DNA of 8,404 bases from Lysobacterales bacterium (lineage in GTDB: Bacteria; Pseudomonadota; Gammaproteobacteria; Xanthomonadales; SZUA-36): NCBI GenBank assembly GCA_029287515.1, contig JARFQZ010000247.1, positions 1 to 8,404 of the forward strand, written 5' to 3'. This document shows, in pieces, positions 1-6,502 of this stretch (position 1 is the stretch's first letter; the number at the start of each line of letters is the position of its first letter). A program made the position numbers and the translations under genes. Under the pieces are notes generated by a model. The model searched no databases, was not told where the DNA came from, and was given only the letters and a program-made list of their open reading frames with translations.

Positions 1-534
1 GTGCTTCGTTTCGGCGATCGGCGGATGCTGGTCCTGGTGACCGACATGCAGTGCTGTGGTGACGGTCCGGACAGCTGGGAAGAGCTGCGGCGCAGAATTG
101 AAGCTGCCGAGATGCGCCGGCTGATCACGCAGATCCTCGAGCGAACTGAAGTGGATGGAATCGTGTTCGCCGGTGACTTCAACCTGGTGGAGTCCACGTT
201 CGGCATGGCGTTGCTCACGGGGCCTTATCCCGCGCCGCATTCAGCCCTGATTCCCGCGGAGCTTTACCACCCGGATGGCGTCAATACATGGACCTGGGAC
301 GGTCGCGGGATGCCGTTTCCTTCCAATGTGCTGGACTACCAGCTGTACGGGCCGTCGGGGCTGGAGATGCACTCTGGCCTTATCCTGGATACGGAAAGGC
401 TTCCGCCCGAAGTTCTTGAACGTCACGGACTCGAAAAAGACATGGCAGGTCGAACCGGCCGGCACCGCCCACTGCTCGCGGAGTATCGCTGGCGGGAAGT
501 TGACCGGAATAACGGGAAAAGCGAACATGATTGA
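1..534 (+). CDS. EEP-family hydrolase, C-terminal part (5' end cut by window edge)
   Basis: This is the C-terminal part of an endonuclease/exonuclease/phosphatase (EEP) superfamily protein, a fold of metal-dependent phosphoesterases acting on nucleic acids, phosphoinositides or sphingomyelin. Counting from base 1, the hallmark GDFN metal/substrate motif is at residues 58-61 (context VFAGDFNLVES). A late-domain LDYQLYGP stretch at 111-118 corresponds to the usual 'IDYIL' strand. GRHRPLLAEY at 153-162 carries the terminal catalytic histidine, H155, normally seen as SDHxP. The N-terminal half of the fold, including the catalytic Glu, is outside the window. The GTG at base 1 is therefore probably not the real start, although the reading frame is open from there. 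The stop at 532-534 lies 19 bases before the BLUF start, so the two are probably cotranscribed. The substrate cannot be told from this fragment. Confidence 0.8.
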   Translation: MLRFGDRRMLVLVTDMQCCGDGPDSWEELRRRIEAAEMRRLITQILERTEVDGIVFAGDFNLVESTFGMALLTGPYPAPHSALIPAELYHPDGVNTWTWDGRGMPFPSNVLDYQLYGPSGLEMHSGLILDTERLPPEVLERHGLEKDMAGRTGRHRPLLAEYRWREVDRNNGKSEHD

Positions 535-542
535 GTTGAATC

Positions 543-550
543 GGGAGGAG
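543..550 (+). promoter_or_regulatory. Shine-Dalgarno site deciding the BLUF start
   Basis: GGGAGGAG lies just upstream of the ATG at 554. It is a strong ribosome-binding site, with its GGGAGG part 5 bases from the ATG, and it fixes the start there rather than at the in-frame ATG at 527, which overlaps the end of the upstream gene. Confidence 0.7.
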
Positions 551-553
551 AAC

Positions 554-967
554 ATGTACCGGCTGATTTACAAGAGTCGCTCCAACAGCAAGATTGGTTG
601 GAGCTCGGTAAATAAGATCATCGAGAGCAGTGAAGCCTACAACAAGGATTCCAACATCACGGGTGTTTTGCTGGCCACCGAAACCCATTTCCTGCAGGTG
701 ATCGAAGGTGACTTCGACGAGGTCAACCGCCTGTTCATGCGTATCGCACGTGATCCGCGGCACGATGAAATACAGATCATCAGTTTTGGCTGCGTGGACG
801 GCCGGCTTTTTGGCGGCTGGGCGATGCACGGCATCGGAATTTTCGATTTCAATGCCGAGCTGATCCGGGACCTGGTCTCACAGTATGGCGAAGAGGAAGG
901 AAGCGTCCGTTTCCCGGTCCAGGACTGGAGAGTACTGGGCCTGATCAACGATCTGCGCGTGATTTAA
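554..967 (+). CDS. Short BLUF-domain blue-light photoreceptor (FAD-binding)
   Basis: This 137-residue protein is essentially a single BLUF domain (blue light sensing using FAD). Light rearranges hydrogen bonds around the flavin and the change is passed to a partner or a C-terminal cap. The flavin-pocket residues are all visible: Y6 (LIYKSRS), N30 (AYNKDSNITG), Q48 (FLQVIEG), W89 and M91 (RLFGGWAM). Compared with my recollection of AppA (Y21, N45, Q63, W104, M106), every one is offset by exactly 15, so the spacing is fully conserved and photoactivity is expected. IARDPRH at 64-70 is another family signature. Residues about 98-137 would form the short C-terminal helical cap. There is no EAL, GGDEF or other output domain, so signalling must go through a separate partner. 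The start is set by the site at 543-550. It follows the EEP-family gene closely and may be cotranscribed with it. It ends 6 bases before the first palindrome. Confidence 0.93.
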   Translation: MYRLIYKSRSNSKIGWSSVNKIIESSEAYNKDSNITGVLLATETHFLQVIEGDFDEVNRLFMRIARDPRHDEIQIISFGCVDGRLFGGWAMHGIGIFDFNAELIRDLVSQYGEEEGSVRFPVQDWRVLGLINDLRVI

Positions 968-973
968 AAAAGG

Positions 974-1068
974 GGGGAATAAATAAAAAAGGGGTCAGGT
1001 TAACTTTTCGCGCGAGAGCGGCCGCTCTGCTAGAAAAGTTAACCTGACCCCTTTTTTATTTATTCCCC
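974..1068. repeat. Palindromic repeat element, copy 1 (perfect 36-bp inverted repeat)
   Basis: The left arm at 974-1009 is the exact reverse complement of the right arm at 1033-1068: GGGG, AATAAAT, six A, then GGGGTCAGGTTAACTTTTC. The 23-base centre holds a smaller 14-base perfect palindrome, AGAGCGGCCGCTCT, at 1015-1028. The core 991-1051 matches 1572-1632 of the second copy at 59 of 61 bases, in the same orientation; the differences are at 1023 and 1033. It fills the space between two convergent genes, beginning 6 bases after the BLUF stop and ending at the base next to the thioesterase stop codon. Size and shape fit a REP/BIME-type or MITE-like element. Mobilisation by a transposase elsewhere in the genome is only an inference. 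Confidence 0.93.
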
Positions 1069-1077
1069 TTATTTTTT
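974..1077. terminator. Possible bidirectional terminator formed by palindrome copy 1
   Basis: The long hairpin lies between the converging BLUF and DUF4442 genes. On the plus strand it is followed by six T at 1072-1077. On the minus strand it is followed by a T run that is the complement of A966-971. This arrangement would work as a rho-independent terminator in both directions. The T runs are set slightly off the stem by TTA on one side and two extra G on the other, and the A/T-rich outer stem is unlike a compact terminator, so the role is plausible rather than certain. Confidence 0.4.
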
Positions 1078-1533
1078 CGGCGATACATACATCGTGATAT
1101 CCGCATGCACCACCTTGGTGCCGGCGGTATCGAAAACATCCACGTTCACTACCGCGTCCTGCGGCTCTCCTTCCCTGATTGGCGCCAGCTTGGCCTCCGC
1201 CCGCACATCCGTCCCGGCCTTGGCGAGGTAATCGATGGTCATGCTTTTGGGAATCCAACGCATGCTTCTCGGACATGAAACCTCCGTCATGGTGCCGGCA
1301 ACCAGCTCGCACAGGTTGGCCATCGCGATGGCATGCACGGTGCCGATGTGGTTGGTTACCCTGCGCCGCTTGCTGAAATGTGCCTCTGAGCGGCCCGGCT
1401 CCAGTACGTCAAATACCGGCCGAATGGACCGGAAGTAGGGTGCTTTGAAGCAGACAATGCGGGAAAACAGGTAGCGTCCGGCGGCCGAGCCATTGAGGCG
1501 GCGCCAGGTTTTCAGTGCGAATGAATCAGGCAT
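1069..1533 (-). CDS. DUF4442-type hotdog-fold protein, thioesterase-like
   Basis: This 154-residue protein looks like a DUF4442 / PaaI-like hotdog-fold protein, a fold mostly used for acyl-CoA thioesterases. The signature is NHIGTVHAIAMANLCELVAG at 61-80. N61, H62, G64 and H67 sit at the strand-to-helix junction, and E76 lies on the central helix where related thioesterases carry their catalytic acid. The N-terminal stretch (residues 30-58, including the FDVLEPGRSE region) and the C-terminal beta strands (about 97-150) are typical of the fold. The length looks complete. The substrate is unknown, but a fatty or aromatic acyl-CoA is likely. The gene lies between two direct copies of a palindromic element: its stop codon abuts copy 1, and its ATG is 16 bases from copy 2. 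No Shine-Dalgarno sequence precedes the ATG; upstream reads TAGAATCACCCC. It is transcribed against the BLUF gene and away from the TPR gene. Confidence 0.85.
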   Translation of the reverse strand: MPDSFALKTWRRLNGSAAGRYLFSRIVCFKAPYFRSIRPVFDVLEPGRSEAHFSKRRRVTNHIGTVHAIAMANLCELVAGTMTEVSCPRSMRWIPKSMTIDYLAKAGTDVRAEAKLAPIREGEPQDAVVNVDVFDTAGTKVVHADITMYVSPKK

Positions 1534-1539
1534 GGGGTG

Positions 1540-1545
1540 ATTCTA
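1540..1545 (-). promoter_or_regulatory. Candidate -10 hexamer for the DUF4442 gene
   Basis: Read on the minus strand, TAGAAT (5 of 6 to TATAAT) ends 6 bases before the ATG. A transcript from it would begin at or near the start codon, which fits the lack of a ribosome-binding site. The -35 region would fall in the A/T-run of palindrome copy 2 and has no good hexamer at normal spacing; a TTGACC is present but only 13 bases away. Weak evidence. Confidence 0.2.
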
Positions 1546-1549
1546 CTGA

Positions 1550-1654
1550 AAAAAGGGGTCAAAAAAAAAAGGGGGTCAGGTTAACTTTTCGCGCGAGAGC
1601 GGCAGCTCTGCTATAAAAGTTAACCTGACCCCCTTTTTTTTTTGACCCCTTTTT
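1550..1654. repeat. Palindromic repeat element, copy 2 (perfect 40-bp inverted repeat)
   Basis: The left arm at 1550-1589 is the exact reverse complement of the right arm at 1615-1654: five A, GGGGTC, ten A, GGGGG, then TCAGGTTAACTTTT. The 25-base centre contains a small AGAGC/GCTCT stem (1596-1600 with 1605-1609). The core is the same as in copy 1 and in the same orientation. The outer arm is different: it has a G5 run, an A10 run and a second nested GGGGTC, each matched by its complement on the other side. It lies between two divergent genes, 16 bases upstream of the DUF4442 start and about 80 bases upstream of the TPR gene start. A transcript crossing it would fold into a long hairpin ending in a T-rich stretch. 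Confidence 0.93.
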
Positions 1655-1720
1655 CCCCCACCATCCAATGGCACTGTGCCGGCCGGGTCTCCGTTGCTAG
1701 AGTGAAGCCCACTTAGCGAT

Positions 1721-1726
1721 TAGAAT
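1721..1726 (+). promoter_or_regulatory. Candidate -10 hexamer for the TPR-GDPD-S9 gene group
   Basis: TAGAAT lies 9 bases before the ATG at 1736, in a stretch with no recognisable Shine-Dalgarno sequence. The best -35-like sequence, TTGCTA at 1694-1699, is 21 bases away, which is longer than normal, so this is a weak call. The same hexamer sits just before the start of the divergent DUF4442 gene. Confidence 0.22.
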
Positions 1727-1735
1727 GCTCAACCA

Positions 1736-4090
1736 ATGACCGACATCTTCCAGGAAATTAAAAATCGGCGCATATTGGCTGCTCTCGGCCTGTATGTCGG
1801 CAGTTGCTGGGTGCTGATCGAGATTCTCGATCGCCTGGCCGAGCGGTACCTGTGGTCTCCTTACATAACGGATGCCGCCTTCTGGGGGCTTTATTCCCTG
1901 ATCCCGGCCGTCATCCTGCTGTCCTGGACCCACGGCAAGCCCGGTAAAGACCGCGTCACCACGGCTGAAAAAGTAGGGGTTCCGATCAATGTCATTGCAA
2001 CCATCGGATTGCTGGTGACGGTATTTGGTGGCAAGGACCTGGGCGCAACCGCCAGCATGGTTTCAATCGCCAACGAGGAAGGCGTGCAGGAAACGCATTT
2101 AATTCCCAGCGAGTCCTTCCGGCGGCGCATGGCGGTTTTCTTTTTCGAAAACACATCCGGCGATTCCGAGCTCGACTGGCTGCAATACGGCGTCACGGAA
2201 TTGCTGGTGCAGGACCTTCAGCAGAATCCATTCGTGCTGGCGACCTCGCCGTGGGCCAATTTCGGCAACGGTTTCTACATGCGTATGAAGCAAGCGGGTT
2301 TCAGTGACGGGTTGGGGATGCCCCGCTCCCTGATGCGTGAAATTGCCAATGACGCCAACCGCCAGTATTTCGTGGAAGGCGATTTTGACCGTGTCGGTGA
2401 TGAATACGTGATCACGATTCGTGCCTGGGATTCGGAGTCCATGGAGCTGGTCGCAGAGATGACGGAATCCGGCATGGACCTGTATGGCACAGTCGACAAG
2501 CTGTCCGTTGAGCTGAGAGACGCTCTGGACGTGCCCGCCAGTAGCGCCCGCATAGTGGAAGACATGCCGCTGGCCGAGACTTATGGAGAATCCGGCGAGG
2601 CGTTGCAAAACCTCATTTCCGGCCTGAATGCGCGCTTGTTCGATAATGATTATGAGGCTTCCAACGCGTTTTATGACGCGGCGATCGCGACCGACCCGGG
2701 GTTTGTCATGGCCTGGTACGCCAAGGCGGTGAACCTGGTCGAATCGGGTGATCTGCGCCCCGCGCAGGAGGCCATAACGCAGGCGCAGAAACTGGATTAT
2801 CGCCTGCCCGCCAGGGACCAGGCCAATCTCAAGCGCCTGCAGTACCGCTTATCAGGCCAGCAGGACAAACTCATTGCGTTCCTGCGCATGCAGGTCCGGC
2901 TGCATGACGATGCGTCATCGCACAATCTGCTCGCCGGCATCTTGATGGTGACCGGCCAACTTGAAGAGGCCAAGCAGCAATACCAGTTGGCGCTGGAAAA
3001 AGATGCCTTGAATGTTGGAATCTTGCTGCAGCTCTCCATGCTGGAGCGCGCTACCGGAAACATGGATGCAGCGGTCGGGTGGGCCAGGAGATACCAGGAA
3101 GAAAGACCCGAGGATTTCGAAGCCCAACAAACCCTGGGTGACCTGTTACGTGACAGCGGTGACCTCGACGCCGCGGCAGAGCACTATTTGCAGGCCTCGC
3201 TGCTGGCGGATGAGCCCGTGCAGCCCCTGCTGAGCCTGGTGGATATCGAATTGCGAAAAGGCAACGTCACCGAGGCCCGGGACTTGCTGGGCCAGGCGGA
3301 GGCGGCGGCCGAGTCAGTGGCGCAGAAGGCGCGGGTGCGGGAAGTTGGTGCTGAGCTGGAAGCCCGACTGGGAAGGATACGGGCGGGGATAGACCAGCTG
3401 CGGCAACAGGAGGAATACCTGTCACAGTTCCAGTCGCCCTGGACCGTGACGATGGCCATATATCAGCCGATGATCCGTGCCTACAACGCGTTGGGGGACC
3501 CGGATACAGCGCAGGAAATCCTGACCCTGTCATTGGGTAAGGTCGGTCCGCCACTGGATAAGTTTCTCGCATTCAGCGAGGCGGATATCCTGATTCACCG
3601 GGAGGACTATGACGCGGCCATAGAAGCCGTATCGCGCGGCGCTGAGGTCATCGAGGAATTCAAGCTCGAGGACATGTATTTCCTGGTCGACATGATCAAC
3701 GGGTATATCATGAGGCAGAGGGGTGACTACGCGGGTTCGATCGCTGCATTCCAGGCCACCCTGGATCGTGTTAACAGCTCAGTGCTCGGTGGCAGCGATC
3801 TGTACCGTGAGCTGCCCGCGTTCAATGCGGAGCTGGCGCATTCACTGGTTCTTGGTGGTGACCTGGAACTGGCAGAGAAGGCGCTGGCGGACGGTTTCAG
3901 GCTGGACCCTTCGCATCCGCTGCTCTGGGTCAGCAAAGCCCGCTTCCAGCACGCCTCGGGCCAGCCCCAACTGGCGCAGGCCTCGGTGAGTTACGCGCTG
4001 GCTATCTGGAAAGACGCGGATCCGGAATATTTCGAATTGAACAAGGCCCTGGACCTGGAGCAGGAAATCAGGCAATCGCTGTCAGAATAG
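1736..4090 (+). CDS. Membrane-anchored TolB-like / tetratricopeptide repeat protein
   Basis: This 784-residue protein has three parts. The N-terminus (IFQEIKNRRILAALGLYVG, then a long hydrophobic run) resembles the 'FFxELKRRNVxR' membrane module found on many proteobacterial TPR and adenylate-cyclase-like proteins. Hydrophobic segments lie at about 13-31, 46-64 and 82-98. Residues about 130-270 form a TolB-amino-terminal-like domain: RRMAVFFFENTSGDSELDWLQYGVTELL at its start, and FVEGDFDRVGDEYVITIRAWD at 212-232. From about 287 to the end are helical TPR-like repeats, clearest at 287-353, 393-490 and 655-755, with ALEKDALN- and RLDPSHPLLW-type turns. TPR arrays are usually protein-binding scaffolds. 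No catalytic domain or DNA-binding domain is visible, so its job is unknown; assembling or regulating envelope proteins is a guess. It leads a same-strand group, with 33 bases between its stop and the next start. Confidence 0.82.
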   Translation: MTDIFQEIKNRRILAALGLYVGSCWVLIEILDRLAERYLWSPYITDAAFWGLYSLIPAVILLSWTHGKPGKDRVTTAEKVGVPINVIATIGLLVTVFGGKDLGATASMVSIANEEGVQETHLIPSESFRRRMAVFFFENTSGDSELDWLQYGVTELLVQDLQQNPFVLATSPWANFGNGFYMRMKQAGFSDGLGMPRSLMREIANDANRQYFVEGDFDRVGDEYVITIRAWDSESMELVAEMTESGMDLYGTVDKLSVELRDALDVPASSARIVEDMPLAETYGESGEALQNLISGLNARLFDNDYEASNAFYDAAIATDPGFVMAWYAKAVNLVESGDLRPAQEAITQAQKLDYRLPARDQANLKRLQYRLSGQQDKLIAFLRMQVRLHDDASSHNLLAGILMVTGQLEEAKQQYQLALEKDALNVGILLQLSMLERATGNMDAAVGWARRYQEERPEDFEAQQTLGDLLRDSGDLDAAAEHYLQASLLADEPVQPLLSLVDIELRKGNVTEARDLLGQAEAAAESVAQKARVREVGAELEARLGRIRAGIDQLRQQEEYLSQFQSPWTVTMAIYQPMIRAYNALGDPDTAQEILTLSLGKVGPPLDKFLAFSEADILIHREDYDAAIEAVSRGAEVIEEFKLEDMYFLVDMINGYIMRQRGDYAGSIAAFQATLDRVNSSVLGGSDLYRELPAFNAELAHSLVLGGDLELAEKALADGFRLDPSHPLLWVSKARFQHASGQPQLAQASVSYALAIWKDADPEYFELNKALDLEQEIRQSLSE

Positions 4091-4123
4091 TCGTTTGAGC
4101 AGATCGCATCCGGATTGTCCGCA

Positions 4124-6469
4124 ATGATGCCTGAAATGGTCAGAGCCACTTTTTTTCGTTTAAAAGCAAGCTGGCTAAAAGTCCTGGCTGTTCATCTTTG
4201 CTATACGGGGCTGGGTGTCATCCTGTTTGCACCGTTACTGGGTGTGCTGGGCCAGGTGCTGTTGAAATTTTCGGGTAAACCTGCCCTGGCTGACATGGAT
4301 CTGCTGTATTTTGCCATGTCACCGGCTGGTGCTGCTGCGTTCATCCTGTTCATCGCAATCACCATTGTCATCAGCGCGTTCGAATTGGCATCGCTGATGG
4401 TGATCGGCCTGGCGGACGCCAGTGGCAAACGTGCGGATGTTTTAACCTCGCTGTTGTTCAGCTTGCGGCGGGTTTTGCCCATATTCAATTTCGCAGGGCG
4501 GCTGGTGGTCAAGTTACTGGTCACCGTTGCGCCATTCCTGGCCGCCGCGGCCGGCGCAGCCTATTTCCTGATCAGCGACCACGACGTTAACTACTATCTT
4601 GCCGTCCAACCTGCGGAATTCTGGGTGGCGGCAGTTGCCATAGGGTTCATCGCGCTGTTGATGGCGGCACTGGTGATTTACCGCCTGGTTAGCTGGTCAC
4701 TCGCTTTACCGCTGGTTTTGTTTGCAGGCACCGCGCCGGCGCATTCGTTCGCGGCCAGCGAGAAACTCACCCACTTCAACCGCCGGATGATCCTGAGTGT
4801 GCTGCTTGCATGGCTTATCAGCGCCATTCTCCTCGGCGCTCTGGTTACGGGGTGTGTGCAGTTGCTGGCCCATTGGCTGGTGCCACTGTTCCTCAACTCG
4901 GTGCCCTTGCTGGCCGCGTTGTTCGGCCTGCTGACAGCATTCTGGACGATAGCAAACGTCATAGTCACCGCACTGATCGCTGGTGGACTCGCGCTGTTGC
5001 TTGCCGCTTTGGTATACCGCCTGTCGCCGGATTGCCGCGTATTCACACTCCCGCCCGGAAAACAACCGGGGGCCGCCTTCGCGCAAAAGATCCGGTACCG
5101 GTTTGTGATCGGGTTGGTGGCCGCTGTTGGAAGCGCCGCCTTCATCGGCTACGGATTGTTGCAAGAGATTCAAATCGACGACGACGTGCAGATCATCGCT
5201 CATCGCGGAGCGGCCAGCGTGGCGCCGGAGAATACCATGGCCGCGGTTCGGCGTGCGATGGTGGATGGTGCGGACTGGATCGAAATCGATGTGCAGGAGA
5301 CCGCGGACGGAGAGGTCGTGGTGATTCATGACAGCGATTTCATGAAACTTGCCAACAAGGACCTGCGTGTCTGGGACGCGAGGATGGAGCAACTGGCGGA
5401 GATCGATGTGGGTGGCTGGTTTTCACCCGATTTTTCGGGCGAACGCGTGCCGAGGCTGGCCGAGGTGCTCGCCCATGTAAAAGGCCGTTCCCGGCTGATC
5501 ATCGAGCTCAAGTACTACGGTCACGACCAACAGCTTGAACAGCGGGTAATCGACCTGGTTGAAGCCGCCGGCATGCAGAACGATACGATGATCATGTCGT
5601 TGGAGTTTGCGGGTATTCAGAAAGTACGGGAATTACGGCCTGACTGGAGAATTGGGCTTCTCGCGGCCCAGGCCATCGGTGACCTGACGAGGCTGGACGC
5701 CGATTTCCTTGCCGTCAACATGGCCTTGGCCCGTCCCGAACGTATTCGCACGGCTCACGCGGCCGAAAAGGAACTCTTCGTTTGGACGGTTAACGACGCA
5801 TTGTCGATGTCGCAGCTTATGTCGTTGGGTGTGGACGGGATCATTACCGACGACCCCAGGTTGGGACGCGAGGTGCTGGCGGCGCGGGCTGAGCTGAGTA
5901 CCGCGGAGCGGCTTCTGTTGCACATGGCCCCCTGGTTGGGAATTGAAGCTCCGGCCCTCCGCTCTGAAACCAACGATGCGGAGATTGACGACACCAATAA
6001 CAACCTGGAGTTGACGCTTCACCAGCGCTTGCAGGATCGAATCGGTTTGGTGGACAGCGAACTCTCCGCGTTCACTACCGATGGGTGCAGCGGCGGTTTG
6101 TCGGTCGGGTGGGATTACTTTTCAAAGCAGGCTGGGTTCTTCAAGGAGAGGCACGGCACGCGGCCGCCGTGGGAAAATTGCTGCGTCGAGCATGATCGCG
6201 CCTACCATGCCGGTGGTGGTGCTGGCTTAACTCCCGCGGAAGGGTTCGCGGCGCGAGAGCAGGCGGACGAAGAACTCCGTGCGTGTGTCATGAGCACGGT
6301 AACCGGACGCAGGGAAGTGCTTCGTTCGGACTACCATTTCAGTGATGAGGAGATTGACATGCTTTATGCGACGATTTCCGAAAGTATGTTCCAGGCAGTC
6401 CGCCTGGGTGGCATGCCGTGCACGGGTCTTTCGTGGCGATGGGGTTATGGATGGCCCGATTGTAAATGA
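4124..6469 (+). CDS. Membrane GDPD with C-terminal phospholipase A2-like domain
   Basis: This 781-residue fusion has three parts. Residues about 8-347 form a membrane domain with roughly eight hydrophobic segments, resembling the GDPD-associated membrane domain (TFFRLKASW start). Residues about 355-590 are a complete glycerophosphodiester phosphodiesterase (GDPD), which hydrolyses glycerophosphodiesters to glycerol-3-phosphate and an alcohol: HRG at 360-362, PENT 368-371, E387 and D389, HD 402-403, E461 in IIELK, WTVN 554-557 and GVDGIITDDP 569-578. Residues about 640-781 look like phospholipase A2: DGCSGG at 653-658, then CCVEHDRAY at 686-694 with H690/D691, and ADEELRAC around D715 and C721, like the second catalytic Asp and its Cys. 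Further Cys are C766 and C780. Lys/Arg before the last membrane segment place the catalytic domains in the periplasm, which suits disulfides. The start is uncertain: ATG 4124 was chosen, with TTG 4115 and ATG 4127 or 4136 possible; no clear ribosome site. Confidence 0.88.
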   Translation: MMPEMVRATFFRLKASWLKVLAVHLCYTGLGVILFAPLLGVLGQVLLKFSGKPALADMDLLYFAMSPAGAAAFILFIAITIVISAFELASLMVIGLADASGKRADVLTSLLFSLRRVLPIFNFAGRLVVKLLVTVAPFLAAAAGAAYFLISDHDVNYYLAVQPAEFWVAAVAIGFIALLMAALVIYRLVSWSLALPLVLFAGTAPAHSFAASEKLTHFNRRMILSVLLAWLISAILLGALVTGCVQLLAHWLVPLFLNSVPLLAALFGLLTAFWTIANVIVTALIAGGLALLLAALVYRLSPDCRVFTLPPGKQPGAAFAQKIRYRFVIGLVAAVGSAAFIGYGLLQEIQIDDDVQIIAHRGAASVAPENTMAAVRRAMVDGADWIEIDVQETADGEVVVIHDSDFMKLANKDLRVWDARMEQLAEIDVGGWFSPDFSGERVPRLAEVLAHVKGRSRLIIELKYYGHDQQLEQRVIDLVEAAGMQNDTMIMSLEFAGIQKVRELRPDWRIGLLAAQAIGDLTRLDADFLAVNMALARPERIRTAHAAEKELFVWTVNDALSMSQLMSLGVDGIITDDPRLGREVLAARAELSTAERLLLHMAPWLGIEAPALRSETNDAEIDDTNNNLELTLHQRLQDRIGLVDSELSAFTTDGCSGGLSVGWDYFSKQAGFFKERHGTRPPWENCCVEHDRAYHAGGGAGLTPAEGFAAREQADEELRACVMSTVTGRREVLRSDYHFSDEEIDMLYATISESMFQAVRLGGMPCTGLSWRWGYGWPDCK

Positions 6470-6494
6470 ACGTCCGTTGTCTTGAGTAAAGAAC

Positions 6495-6499
6495 AGGAG
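6495..6499 (+). promoter_or_regulatory. Shine-Dalgarno site for the S9 peptidase gene
   Basis: AGGAG ends 3 bases before the ATG at 6503 (context caggagaggATG). It favours this start over an in-frame TTG at 6482 and a later ATG at 6557, which would remove most of the signal peptide. Confidence 0.55.
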
Positions 6500-6502
6500 A
6501 GG

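Noticed and set aside
275..967. Longer in-frame version of the BLUF gene from an ATG at 275 (or at 527)
   Set aside because: It would overlap the EEP-family gene by about 260 bases, the added sequence has no BLUF-family resemblance, and the ATG at 554 has a strong ribosome site and is exactly where the domain begins.
995..1312. Minus-strand open frame overlapping palindrome copy 1 and the DUF4442 gene
   Set aside because: It is in a different frame of the DUF4442 gene, runs through the palindrome, and has no recognisable domain.
974..1654. CRISPR-like array from the repeated core
   Set aside because: There are only two copies, 581 bases apart with a gene between them, and each is a long palindrome.
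4115..4123. TTG at 4115 as start of the GDPD fusion
   Set aside because: It has no better ribosome site than the ATG three codons later, and ATG is the more usual start; it remains possible.
4706..5392. Long minus-strand open frame (228 residues) inside the GDPD gene
   Set aside because: It is rich in His, Gln and Arg with no recognisable motif, and it is antisense to a gene with intact GDPD motifs; it is a shadow of a GC-rich coding region.
1736..6469. Possible duplication because the TPR frame and the longest GDPD frame both encode 784 residues
   Set aside because: The proteins share no sequence or domain similarity, and the GDPD length depends on the choice of start; the match is chance.
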